From Marispirochaeta sp964554875 (lineage in GTDB: Bacteria; Spirochaetota; Spirochaetia; JC444; Marispirochaetaceae), in contig CAZKQJ010000003.1 of assembly GCA_964554875.1 (NCBI GenBank), positions 62,001 to 126,000 of the forward strand: 64,000 bases of DNA. The letters are read 5' to 3'. This document shows, piece after piece, positions 8,334 through 16,689 of the stretch. Position numbers and translations under genes: made by a program. How positions within the stretch are numbered: position 1 is the stretch's first letter; each line of letters opens with the position of its first letter. Under the pieces are notes generated by a model, which saw only the letters and a list, made by a program, of their open reading frames with translations, was not told the DNA's origin and did not search any database.

Positions 8334-9365
8334 ATGCCGCATCCTGGAGCCGAACACCGGCTTCAGGATGCGTCTTTTTCTACAACCAATGTTACATTCC
8401 TCCACAATGTACTGGGAACTCCCCGGATGGCCGCGGAGCTTGACGATGTACGCAGAATAATCCTCGATTCAGCGGCCGAAAGTGCAGCCCTTATCCGGGA
8501 AAGCCTTCAAGAGATGATCCAGGCCGGCGGCAAGCTCCTGCGTCCCGCCCTGGTTCTTCTGGCAGGCTGGTACGGGGGGAAAAACCAGGAAACCCTTGGA
8601 TCCCTGGCCGCTTCCGTCGAGATGCTCCATATGGCCACCCTGGTCCATGACGATGTTCTCGATGACGCGGCAACCCGACGGGGAAAGCCGGCACTTCATG
8701 TAAGCGTCGGAGCCAAAGCGGCAATCCTGATGGGAGACTATCTTTTTGCCCGCTGCTTTACCCTTCTCGATTCCTTCAAGAACAGGGAGATCGGTCTTCA
8801 TGCGGCCCGGGCGGTTGAACGGATCTGTGACGGAGAGATCCGCCAGGACACAGAACGCTACTCCCTGGACATCAGCATGCGCTCCTATCTCCGACGGATA
8901 TTTGCCAAGACCGCCGTACTTATAACTGCCTCGATGGAACTTGGCGCGGAACATGGCGAAGCATCGCCGGAGGATGTTCAGCGCTTCAGGCGAATCGGGT
9001 ACAACCTGGGAATGGGTTTCCAGGTTGTTGACGATCTGCTCGATTTTACAGGTTCGGAAAGCAGGACGGGAAAACCGCTTGGTCGGGACCTGTCCGCCGG
9101 AATTTTTACCGCCCCGGTAATCTATACCCTCTCCGGTCCCCGTGGCCGGGAGCTGCGGAACCTGCTTGCTTCTCCGCCGTATACGCGCGGAAATACGGAT
9201 GCGGCAGTCGCGCTTATTCTGAAGGGCGACGGAATAGAAAAAAGCCGGCGTCTGGCAAAAACCTATACCCGGCGAGCCCTGAAGGAAATAGATACCCTCG
9301 AGGAAGGACAGACCCGGAGCCTTCTGTCTGCTCTTGCGGACAGCCTGCTTGTCAGGGAGATCTGA
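8334..9365 (+). CDS. Polyprenyl diphosphate synthase (trans-isoprenyl, class 1)
   Basis: The 343-residue enzyme belongs to the IspB/HepT/IspA family. It shows the first Asp-rich motif HDDVLDDAATRRGKP (about 104-118), the GGKLLRPAL block and the second region GFQVVDDLLDFTG (about 227-240). It would extend isoprenyl diphosphate chains, most likely the quinone side chain or undecaprenyl-type carriers. The ATG at 8334 is chosen on family length; an in-frame GTG at 8319 is equally possible and neither has a good ribosome site. It begins 22 bases after the Ndh-2 gene and is probably in the same operon, which supports a quinone role. The chain length made is not known. Confidence 0.86.
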   Translation: MPHPGAEHRLQDASFSTTNVTFLHNVLGTPRMAAELDDVRRIILDSAAESAALIRESLQEMIQAGGKLLRPALVLLAGWYGGKNQETLGSLAASVEMLHMATLVHDDVLDDAATRRGKPALHVSVGAKAAILMGDYLFARCFTLLDSFKNREIGLHAARAVERICDGEIRQDTERYSLDISMRSYLRRIFAKTAVLITASMELGAEHGEASPEDVQRFRRIGYNLGMGFQVVDDLLDFTGSESRTGKPLGRDLSAGIFTAPVIYTLSGPRGRELRNLLASPPYTRGNTDAAVALILKGDGIEKSRRLAKTYTRRALKEIDTLEEGQTRSLLSALADSLLVREI

Positions 9366-9552
9366 TTACCCCGTCAGCCCTCACACAATTGCTTGATCCC
9401 CTTGCCGCGTCAGGTGGAAAGACGTTTGGAATGAGCTCCCTGCGGAATCCCTGGAGGGAGTTTTTCTCCCGGCTCCTTTCCCATTTTACACAGCGTCAGT
9501 ATTTTATACGGGTACAACAAAAAACTCCGGACCTGAAAAAAGGAGCTCATGC

Positions 9553-10944
9553 ATGGCAATACATTCGATGAATCCTTCCACGGGAAAACTGATCAGGGAA
9601 TTCACCCAGCTGACGGAATCAGAGATCGAGACAAAACTTTCCCTGGCGTCTGACTGTTTCCGGACATACCGCAGTCTCAGCTTCGCGGAACGCGCACGCT
9701 GCATGCATACGGCAGCAGACCTCCTTGACGGCAATCGGGACGACTACGCCCGCCTTATAAGCACGGAAATGGGCAAGACGATCCGGGATTCCCGGGCGGA
9801 AGTCGAGAAATCAGCATGGGTGTGCCGATACTACGCGGATAACGCCGCCGCCTTCATGGCCGACGAGAAGGTTTCAACTGAGGCAGAGCGCAGCTTTATT
9901 CGATACCAGCCAATCGGGGCGGTTCTGGCGGTAATGCCCTGGAACTATCCTTTCTGGCAGGTTTTCCGTTTTGCCGCACCAGCCCTGATGGCAGGCAATG
10001 TGGGACTTCTCAAGCACGCATCCAATGTTCCCGGAAGCGCCCTGGAGATAGAGCGTATATTCCTGCAGGCTGGCTTTCCCGAAGGAGCCTTTCAGACCCT
10101 TCTGATCCCTGCGGGGAGAATAGCTGAACTGACTGCCGACCCTCGCATACAAGCAGCCACCCTGACTGGCAGCGAAGCCGCGGGCGCCAGCCTTGCGTCA
10201 AACTGCGGCAGAAACCTGAAAAAGACCGTACTTGAACTCGGCGGCAGCGATCCATTCATTGTGCTCCCCGATGCGGACATGGAACAGGCTGTTACCACTG
10301 CAACCCTGGCGCGTCTTGTTAACAATGGTCAGGCCTGCATCGCGGCCAAACGCTTTATCCTTCACCAGGATATTGCTGATGACTTCCTGGACCGTCTTAT
10401 CGCTGAATACGAAAAAATCCGGGTAGGGAATCCTTTGGAGGAGTCTACAGATCTCGGGCCCCTGGCATCATCCCGGGCTCTGGACGAGATACGGGAGCAG
10501 GTTGGTCAGTGTGTTACCCAGGGCGGAAGGATTGCCTTTGGAGGGGATCCAGAAGTGCTCGAGGTTTACAGTGATCCGGAACTCAGGAAGGGGTATTACT
10601 ATCCTCCCACGATAATCACCGGACTCACTCAGAAAGCCCCCATAACGAAACAGGAGATCTTTGGGCCTGTGGCACTGGTTTTCCGTGCCCGTGACCTCGA
10701 CGAGGCAATAGAAATCGCGAACTCGACGGCCTTCGGTCTCGGGGCAAGCGCCTGGACCCGGGACCCGGAAAAGGCTGAACGGCTGATCAATGAAATCGAA
10801 GCGGGCAACGTCTTCATCAACAGCATGGTCAAATCTGATCCGAGACTTCCCTTCGGGGGGATCAGAAGCTCGGGTTACGGCCGTGAACTGAGCGCTCTGG
10901 GATTACGGGAGTTTACGAATATCAAGACCGTGTGGGTGGATTGA
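9553..10944 (+). CDS. NAD(P)-dependent aldehyde dehydrogenase (succinate-semialdehyde type)
   Basis: The 463-residue enzyme is an aldehyde dehydrogenase closest in look to succinate-semialdehyde dehydrogenases: MPWNYPFWQVFRFAAPALMAGN, TGSEAAG, the catalytic Glu in LELGGSDPF (about 228) and the catalytic Cys in NNGQACIAAKRF (about 261). It oxidises an aldehyde to an acid. AAAAAAGGAG precedes ATG at 9553. The 187 bases before it hold no gene I trust. It stands alone and faces a convergent PEBP gene 21 bases downstream. The substrate is inferred from family only. Confidence 0.85.
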   Translation: MAIHSMNPSTGKLIREFTQLTESEIETKLSLASDCFRTYRSLSFAERARCMHTAADLLDGNRDDYARLISTEMGKTIRDSRAEVEKSAWVCRYYADNAAAFMADEKVSTEAERSFIRYQPIGAVLAVMPWNYPFWQVFRFAAPALMAGNVGLLKHASNVPGSALEIERIFLQAGFPEGAFQTLLIPAGRIAELTADPRIQAATLTGSEAAGASLASNCGRNLKKTVLELGGSDPFIVLPDADMEQAVTTATLARLVNNGQACIAAKRFILHQDIADDFLDRLIAEYEKIRVGNPLEESTDLGPLASSRALDEIREQVGQCVTQGGRIAFGGDPEVLEVYSDPELRKGYYYPPTIITGLTQKAPITKQEIFGPVALVFRARDLDEAIEIANSTAFGLGASAWTRDPEKAERLINEIEAGNVFINSMVKSDPRLPFGGIRSSGYGRELSALGLREFTNIKTVWVD

Positions 10945-10965
10945 GTCCCGGTCTATACGCTGCCT

Positions 10966-11418
10966 TCAGCGCGCGTAATGCCCCACAATACGGCATTCCC
11001 CCCGGATGTGCCCTTCCATGGCCTGAAGCAGCTCATTTTTCGAGGCCCCCTGTTTAAGGGCCAGAAGGGTATCCAGTGCGTAGAGCTTGAAGAAATAGCG
11101 GTGCCTGCCCGAGGGAGGACAGGGACCTCCATAGCCGATGCGGCCAAAGTCGTTCTTCCCCTGCACTGCGCCGCTGTCGAGTACTCCCGCCCCGGGAAGC
11201 GCCTCGGAAAGAGTCGTGGTCTCTCCGGGAAGATTGAACAGTACCCAGTGGACCCAGGTGCCCATTGGCGCGTCAGGGTCATCACAGATCAGCGCAAAGG
11301 AACGGACACCCCCTGGAACTCCCGACCAGCTGAGGGGCGGAGAAATATCGCCGCCGTCACAGGTATACCTTGCAGGGATGGACTCCCCATCCTTGATAAC
11401 AGGACTCTCAATCTTCAT
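10966..11418 (-). CDS. PEBP / YbhB-YbcL family protein
   Basis: The 150-residue protein has the phosphatidylethanolamine-binding-protein fold signatures: DGGDISPPLSW, CDDPDAPMGTWVHWVLFNLP and GPCPPSGRHRYFFKLYALD. The conserved DPDAP and GxHRYFF residues line the anion pocket. The bacterial members have no agreed function; some are thought to modulate kinases or bind small ligands. No signal peptide, so cytoplasmic. GGAGG sits 8 bases before ATG. It is a single gene downstream of, and on the same strand as, the LytS-type kinase. Confidence 0.9.
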   Translation of the reverse strand: MKIESPVIKDGESIPARYTCDGGDISPPLSWSGVPGGVRSFALICDDPDAPMGTWVHWVLFNLPGETTTLSEALPGAGVLDSGAVQGKNDFGRIGYGGPCPPSGRHRYFFKLYALDTLLALKQGASKNELLQAMEGHIRGECRIVGHYAR

Positions 11419-11453
11419 GCACGGGCCTCCTATCTGTTATCTGCGTAGCATAG

Positions 11454-13034
11454 TCATTCCCCGGACGCGGAAAAACGGATCATGGCAAGCAAACCTGGTT
11501 CGGGTAGAAAATCAATGGCACCATGGATTTGAGAAGCAAGCTGCTCAACAAGTTCACGGCACAAACTCTTCTCTTTATTCAGCATGGGAATGGAATTGAT
11601 AATCACCCCGGTATTCCAAAACCCGACATGATACACCCCTCCGCTATCCCTGTTAAACTCCATACGCAGCCGAAGGATTCCGGGTCCGGCATCTGCCTCT
11701 CCCAGAATATTGAACAGGATTTCGTGAACCATCAAACCAAGGGGCATTGCATAATGGACATCCAGCATTAGATCCTGACCGTGAACCTCAATACTCGCGC
11801 TGTCCCCCTTTCGGCATGCAGCAGGAAGGGTCTCCGCGAGGACCCTCAGAAACACGGTAAAATTCAGCGAGGAGAGGTCTTCATTCTGGTAGAGGAGGTT
11901 GTGGATCATACTCAGGGCATGTACCCTGTTGGCTGTAATCTCCAGGCCGGATCTGTCGCGATCCGGAGTATCAAGGTCTTCCAGCTGCAGCTCAATCAGA
12001 CTGGCAATCAGCGCGAGGTTGTTTCTCACCCTGTGGTGGACCTCCTGCAGAAGAGAATCCTTCTGACGCAGGGCGTGCATGAGCCGGGTCTCAACCTCTT
12101 TCTGCTCGGTTATATCGATAATCACGGAGTTCAGGATGGTACGATCCGTAAGCTGAACAGCACTGCTGAAGACGGCAACGTCCCGGAGGGAACCGTCCTT
12201 GAGCCGGTGGGTAAACTCAAAGTAGTTTCTCCTGTTCTCCTCAGCGGACCGCATCTCTGCAAGGATTTCCTCCTCGGAAAGCGTGTTGATATCTGGAACC
12301 CGCATTGTGCAGAGCTCGTCCCTGCTCCAGCCGTAAAAGTTTTCCGCCGCCTTATTTACATCCAGTATGCTCCCGTCGGCGGGGTTGAGAATCAAACGCG
12401 GCGCAAAGGTATCCTCGAAGAGGCTGCGGTACCAGGTTTCGCTGGTGCGAAGATCGCTCTTGGTCCTGATCAGCTCCTGCTGTTTCAGAAAGAGAAGCAG
12501 AATCAACACAAGGGCAGGCGGATAGAGGAGCATTATCCAGATACCGAGGGATCCTATAACCGAAAGCCCCAGGGATCCCGGCAGGGTCAGCTGACAGAGA
12601 AGCATCAGGGCATGAACCGATAAACCCAGAAACCAGAGATTCACAGGGCGCTGCCAGACCGGATTCCGTTTTCGCAGAAAATAGAAAAGTGTTCCCAATA
12701 CGGCGGATTCGAGAATGGTGAGAACCCCGGCAAGAACACCGGCCCCTCCCAGGTATATCCGGTAGACCGAAGTCATGAATGCGGCGATGGAAGCGGCTGC
12801 AGGACCGCAGATAAAGCCTGCGGCAGTCAGCACAATGGAACGCCCGTCATAAATCACACCCGGGGCGAATACCATGGGGGTCATCATTCCCACTAGCCCG
12901 ACACATCCGAAAAGCAGACCGGTAAGAAGGAAAAAGAAGGGGTTCTCCCGCTTGAGTCTGATATGAATCTGTTCGTAGCCCACGGTCAGGGCAACCAGAA
13001 GCGCGATATTATGTACCAGATCAAGAATAATCAT
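11454..13034 (-). CDS. LytS-type membrane sensor with PAS and HisKA_2, ATPase domain decayed
   Basis: This 526-residue protein has about six N-terminal membrane helices of the 5TM-5TMR_LYT type (AAGFICGPAAASIAAFMTSVYRIYLGG), a PAS domain (about 195-325) and a HisKA_2 dimerisation segment with its phospho-acceptor His (EVHHRVRNNLALIASLIELQ, about 337-357). The C-terminal GHKL ATPase aligns by position but lacks key motifs: the N-box is HEILFN, the DxGxG loop is replaced by WNTGVIINS, and the GLGL box by SLCREL. It therefore may not bind ATP. No response regulator is adjacent. A good promoter lies right against the ATG and there is no ribosome site. Confidence 0.82.
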   Translation of the reverse strand: MIILDLVHNIALLVALTVGYEQIHIRLKRENPFFFLLTGLLFGCVGLVGMMTPMVFAPGVIYDGRSIVLTAAGFICGPAAASIAAFMTSVYRIYLGGAGVLAGVLTILESAVLGTLFYFLRKRNPVWQRPVNLWFLGLSVHALMLLCQLTLPGSLGLSVIGSLGIWIMLLYPPALVLILLLFLKQQELIRTKSDLRTSETWYRSLFEDTFAPRLILNPADGSILDVNKAAENFYGWSRDELCTMRVPDINTLSEEEILAEMRSAEENRRNYFEFTHRLKDGSLRDVAVFSSAVQLTDRTILNSVIIDITEQKEVETRLMHALRQKDSLLQEVHHRVRNNLALIASLIELQLEDLDTPDRDRSGLEITANRVHALSMIHNLLYQNEDLSSLNFTVFLRVLAETLPAACRKGDSASIEVHGQDLMLDVHYAMPLGLMVHEILFNILGEADAGPGILRLRMEFNRDSGGVYHVGFWNTGVIINSIPMLNKEKSLCRELVEQLASQIHGAIDFLPEPGLLAMIRFSASGE

Positions 13035-13042
13035 ATACGTTT

Positions 13043-13071
13043 ATTATCAAACTTATCACATTCCAGGTCAA
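13043..13071 (-). promoter_or_regulatory. Promoter abutting the start of the LytS-type sensor gene
   Basis: On the minus strand TTGACC (13066-13071), a 17-base spacer and GATAAT (13043-13048) are followed by only 8 bases before ATG. There is no Shine-Dalgarno. Transcription would begin about 2 bases before the start codon, giving a leaderless mRNA. Confidence 0.6.
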
Positions 13072-14000
13072 AGAACAGCAGAAGATTTAGCCTCGGCCCT
13101 GGGTTCACCGAATCTGCTGACCACCACGATTCCGGCGGCAATAAGAACAACGCTCACAATCAGCCAGGGAGACAGGACCTCACCCAAAAGCAGGCCGCTT
13201 AAAATTACACCAAAAAGGGGGGTAAAAAAGGAGAATGAGGTTATTACACTGGCATTGTAGCGCCGCAGCAGACTGGTGAGCAGAATAAAGCAGAATCCAG
13301 CTACAACAAGTCCCTGATAAAGAATTGCGGCGACAATTGCGGAGTTTATCCGGTAATCATAAGCACCTTCAAAAATAAACGTCACCGCCAGAAAAGCCGG
13401 AACACTGAAAACCGATTGCCAGAATACCAGCTTTACCGGATGCAGCCCCTGGGTCATTCTCTTGGTAACCACCTGCCGGAGTCCAAGGAGAATGCAGCTG
13501 CTGAACACGATCAGATCACCCACAATCGAACCGGCGCTTCCGACGATAAAGGCTTCTCCGAATATCAGCGCCACACCGCTGAAGGAAACAGCCATACCGA
13601 GAAGCTTGCCGCCGGTCAGGTGGTCCCCCCGGATCAGCAGATGGGCAAAAAGTGCGGTGGCAAAAGGATAGGAGGAGATAAGAACCGTGGCATGGGCAGC
13701 CAGAGTCAGGGAGGTACCGATATTCAACGTAAGTATCTGAACGATAAAAAGAGCGGAAAGACCGAGTAAAAATGATAGGTCCTTTTTTTCGAGCTTCAGG
13801 GAAATCCCTGCGATCTTTGCATAAGGCCAGACCGCCAGGGCCCCGAGAAAAAAGCGGACCGCCGCAATAGCTGCCGGAGGCATCCCCCCGGAGGCGATCT
13901 TTATTGAGACCGTATTACCGCCCCATAAGGTTGCGGACAGAAAAGCCAGAAGCCCCGCCCCCATGGTAAGCTTGTCATTCAGAATATGTGAGTCCTTCAT
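13068..14000 (-). CDS. DMT-superfamily (EamA) metabolite transporter
   Basis: The 310-residue protein has ten predicted membrane helices arranged as two EamA repeats, with typical segments such as LLAFLSATLWGGNTVSIK at the start of repeat 1 and a final VVLIAAGIVVVSRF helix. Members export or import amino acids, sugars or other metabolites; the substrate is unknown. Its stop codon lies 33 bases before the LytS-type kinase gene on the same strand, inside whose promoter region it ends. It has its own promoter placed 7 bases before ATG and lacks a ribosome site. Confidence 0.9.
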   Translation of the reverse strand: MKDSHILNDKLTMGAGLLAFLSATLWGGNTVSIKIASGGMPPAAIAAVRFFLGALAVWPYAKIAGISLKLEKKDLSFLLGLSALFIVQILTLNIGTSLTLAAHATVLISSYPFATALFAHLLIRGDHLTGGKLLGMAVSFSGVALIFGEAFIVGSAGSIVGDLIVFSSCILLGLRQVVTKRMTQGLHPVKLVFWQSVFSVPAFLAVTFIFEGAYDYRINSAIVAAILYQGLVVAGFCFILLTSLLRRYNASVITSFSFFTPLFGVILSGLLLGEVLSPWLIVSVVLIAAGIVVVSRFGEPRAEAKSSAVL

Positions 14001-14007
14001 TCCGGTG

Positions 14008-14036
14008 AGTGTAGGAGCCCCGGCCCTTTAGGTCAA
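14008..14036 (-). promoter_or_regulatory. Promoter abutting the start of the DMT transporter gene
   Basis: On the minus strand TTGACC (14031-14036), a 17-base spacer and TACACT (14008-14013) stand 7 bases before ATG. No Shine-Dalgarno is present, so a leaderless transcript is expected. Confidence 0.55.
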
Positions 14037-14054
14037 GATTAGTGTTCAGGAAAT

Positions 14055-14315
14055 TCAGCCCAGGGGACAAGTCCGGCGTTCCAGTTCCGTCAGAAAGCCA
14101 AGGGCGTCCTGCCTGTCGGATCCGCACATTTCGGAATCGGGACGCAGGGCTGCGCACACGGCAGGATAGTCGGGATCGCCGTGTATACGGCAGCGAAAGT
14201 TTTCATCCAGGTTAATACAGGGAATGCCCGCTGGTTTTCCATCGGGCATTCCGGGTATGGGCGACGAGATGGATATGGCAATGCAGCAGGCACCGCAGCC
14301 GGCTCGGCAGATCAT
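14055..14315 (-). CDS. YkgJ-family cysteine-cluster protein
   Basis: This 86-residue protein has the YkgJ pattern of clustered cysteines: CRAGCGACC near the N-terminus, then CINLDENFRCRIHGDPDYPAVC and a late CG. Such proteins are predicted to bind zinc or an iron-sulfur cluster; their role is unknown. The start is 3 bases after the stop of the upstream PfkB kinase gene, so the two form an operon. The motif order and short length match the family. Confidence 0.83.
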   Translation of the reverse strand: MICRAGCGACCIAISISSPIPGMPDGKPAGIPCINLDENFRCRIHGDPDYPAVCAALRPDSEMCGSDRQDALGFLTELERRTCPLG

Positions 14316-14318
14316 TCT

Positions 14319-15215
14319 TCAGGCGCCGAGGGATGCAAAGAGACCATGTATTTTTTCGTCATAGTCTGGAACCCCGCCGGAACGGGCGGCGGTGAAGGAA
14401 CCCAGAGCAGCCCCGAAGCCTGCGGCAGCGAAAGGGTCTTTCCCGCAGCTCAGGGCATACATGAAACCGGCGGAGAAGCTGTCCCCTGCCCCCACAGCGT
14501 CGGCCACCTCCACCGGGTCCACGGGAATCTGACGCAATTTGCCCGCAGAAAGCAGAGAGACTCCATCCTTTCCATGGGTTACAATCAGGGTTTCCAGTCC
14601 GAACTGCTCAGCAAGCCGGGCCATATGCTCTTCGGATTTCCCGAAACCATCCAGTCCGAACATTTCTGCCACCAGATCAAGCTCGTCATTGTTCAGTTTG
14701 ACAATCGTAGCCTGCTCCAGGGATCTGTCGATGACTTCCCGGGAGTAGTACCTCTGGCGCAGATTTATATCGTAAAATCGGTGCCGGGCCCGGACGGTGG
14801 AAAAAAGCGAAAGCAGGGTCCGGCGGTTAATCTCGCTGCGCTGCGCCAAGGTCCCGAAGTAAAAGCAGTCCCAGTCTGTTCCGGCGATTGCAGTGAGCTG
14901 CTCCTCCGTCAGACGAATGCAGTCCCAGGCGACCCCCTCATGAATTGTATAGGAGGGCTGTCCGGCCTCAAGTTCCACTGTTACAGTCCCCGTGGGAGCA
15001 TCACCGACGCTGCCTATGTAAACCGGCTTGATTCCATGCTTTCTGAGGGCCGTCATGCCCTTTTCTCCCCTCTCATCATGTCCGAGGGCCGAAACCAGGT
15101 ACGATTCCGCCCCCAGTTTTGCCAGATGGGCGGCAAAATTAAGGGAAGCCCCGCCTATATGCTCAGTATCACCGATTATATCCCAGAGGATTTCACCAAA
15201 AGATATCGCTTTCAT
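14319..15215 (-). CDS. PfkB-family sugar kinase (fructokinase-like)
   Basis: The 298-residue kinase shows the PfkB N-terminal pattern FGEILWD...GGASLNFAAHLAKLGA and the C-terminal ATP/anion-hole signature DAVGAGDSFSAGFMYAL with the catalytic Asp. It would phosphorylate a sugar such as fructose with ATP; close bacterial fructokinases have the same GEILWD start. ATG at 15215 is preferred over an in-frame GTG at 15221. There is no ribosome site before it; a GATACT element ends 8 bases upstream. It is followed by ykgJ in an operon. The exact sugar is inferred. Confidence 0.85.
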   Translation of the reverse strand: MKAISFGEILWDIIGDTEHIGGASLNFAAHLAKLGAESYLVSALGHDERGEKGMTALRKHGIKPVYIGSVGDAPTGTVTVELEAGQPSYTIHEGVAWDCIRLTEEQLTAIAGTDWDCFYFGTLAQRSEINRRTLLSLFSTVRARHRFYDINLRQRYYSREVIDRSLEQATIVKLNNDELDLVAEMFGLDGFGKSEEHMARLAEQFGLETLIVTHGKDGVSLLSAGKLRQIPVDPVEVADAVGAGDSFSAGFMYALSCGKDPFAAAGFGAALGSFTAARSGGVPDYDEKIHGLFASLGA

Positions 15216-15325
15216 AGGCACATAGTATCATAAGCAGCGACATCCGGGAAATAAAACTGAGATACATACGAAGGATATCTATTCCCCATGTTCAATTTTC
15301 CTGTTATCGTTCCCGCAATAAGATA

Positions 15326-16606
15326 ATGGGGATAGTAAAAATGACCGATGCAGCTCCACGCAGTAAGCTGGGGAAAAACTTTTTTCTGAACGCCCTTGAC
15401 GGAATTTCCTTTCTTACGGGAATGATCTTTCTATCTCCCGAAAGTGTCCTGCCGGTCTACATTGAACGCCTGGGGGGATCCCCCTTCATGCTGTCGCTTA
15501 TTCCGGTCCTGCGCAACATGGGAGTCTTTTTTCCTTCCATCTTCGTGGCCCGGTATATCCAGACCCTGCGCTACAAGAAACCCTATATCCTGATAACCGG
15601 GGCTTTTCAGCGGGTTCCCTGGCTTCTGGCGGCCCTGATGGGCCTGGCCTTCGGGGCAGAATCTCCAGGGCTGGTAATCTTCAGCCTCATGCTCGCTCTG
15701 TTCATTACCCAGGCAACAACCGGAATCGCCGTCCCCGCTTTCTTTGATCTGACGGCGAAGACCATTCCCATAACCTTGAGGGGGCGTCTTTTTGCCGTAC
15801 GGAACCTGGGAAGTTACCTGATAGGTCTTGCCTGCGGAGGGATCATAATCAGGATAATGAACTCCGTTCCCTTTCCCCACAATTTTCCCCTCCTCATGAT
15901 CATCGGCTTCTGCTTCCTCATGATCTATCTGCCCTCCCTGGGCTTCTACTCCGAGCCGCCGAGCAGGCGCGTACGTTTCTCAACCGAAACCCTGGGCAGT
16001 TTCCTGCTGGGACTCCGGCAGATTCCCCGGAAAAACCGGGATTTCGGACGCTATATTCTCGGGCGAGTCTTCTATACCCTGGCTTTTACCAGCTACTCCT
16101 ACTTTGCAGTGCATCTGGTTCGCCGCTTTTCCCTGCATGAAAGCGAGGTGGGCCTTTTTACCATCATTACCGCCGCTACCTTCATAATCGCAAATCCGCT
16201 TCTCGGAGAGCTGGCCGACCGCAAAGGGCATCTCTTTAACCACCTGATCGGGGCCCTGTCCCTGATTATCGGGAACCTGGCGGCCCTCTTCGCAGGCTCC
16301 TATTCTCTGGCCCTGATCAGCATCGCCGCCGGCGCACTGACTCTCTGCATTAACAACGTTTCCCAGTTTGCCATAGTTATCGAGTTCGGCCAGGACTTTG
16401 AAATTCCCGTCTATATCGGAATTGTCGGACTTGCTGTGGGAACGTCCTCACTGGTAATCATCTTTCTCGGATACCTCTCCGCCATCTTCGGCCTGGGGGT
16501 AATATTCTGGTTTTCACTGGCAGCCTCCGTTCTGAGCCTGGGGATATTCTCCACTGTCACAGAACCGAGACAGCACCGGCCGCCAACGGTTGTGGACGCG
16601 CGGTGA
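15326..16606 (+). CDS. Major facilitator superfamily transporter
   Basis: The 426-residue protein has about twelve membrane helices with a central polar loop (about 205-235) and MFS-like charged loops (LRGRLFAVRNLG, NPLLGELADRKG, the latter being the usual cytoplasmic loop motif of the second half). The substrate is unknown; efflux of sugars or drugs is typical. The start at 15326 has no ribosome site; ATG at 15341 is an alternative with a GGGGAT 7 bases before it. It is a single gene divergent from the pfkB gene. Confidence 0.82.
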   Translation: MGIVKMTDAAPRSKLGKNFFLNALDGISFLTGMIFLSPESVLPVYIERLGGSPFMLSLIPVLRNMGVFFPSIFVARYIQTLRYKKPYILITGAFQRVPWLLAALMGLAFGAESPGLVIFSLMLALFITQATTGIAVPAFFDLTAKTIPITLRGRLFAVRNLGSYLIGLACGGIIIRIMNSVPFPHNFPLLMIIGFCFLMIYLPSLGFYSEPPSRRVRFSTETLGSFLLGLRQIPRKNRDFGRYILGRVFYTLAFTSYSYFAVHLVRRFSLHESEVGLFTIITAATFIIANPLLGELADRKGHLFNHLIGALSLIIGNLAALFAGSYSLALISIAAGALTLCINNVSQFAIVIEFGQDFEIPVYIGIVGLAVGTSSLVIIFLGYLSAIFGLGVIFWFSLAASVLSLGIFSTVTEPRQHRPPTVVDAR

Positions 16607-16651
16607 GGGGCCGGAAAGAACGGCGTACCTGCGACCTCAGGGGCTTTCCTC

Positions 16652-16681
16652 TTGACACCTTTCCTCCGAACCTGATCTAGT
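16652..16681 (+). promoter_or_regulatory. Promoter abutting the hrpA start
   Basis: TTGACA (16652-16657), an 18-base spacer and TCTAGT (16676-16681) with an upstream TG are followed by 8 bases and then ATG at 16690. No Shine-Dalgarno is seen, so the mRNA would be leaderless. Confidence 0.5.
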
Positions 16682-16689
16682 AACTGGCC

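Noticed and set aside
9389..9571. A 60-residue frame in the gap before the aldehyde dehydrogenase
   Set aside because: It starts at a TTG without ribosome site, overlaps the next gene start and has no recognisable sequence. A short GGGAG/CTCCC hairpin in this gap is too weak to call a terminator.
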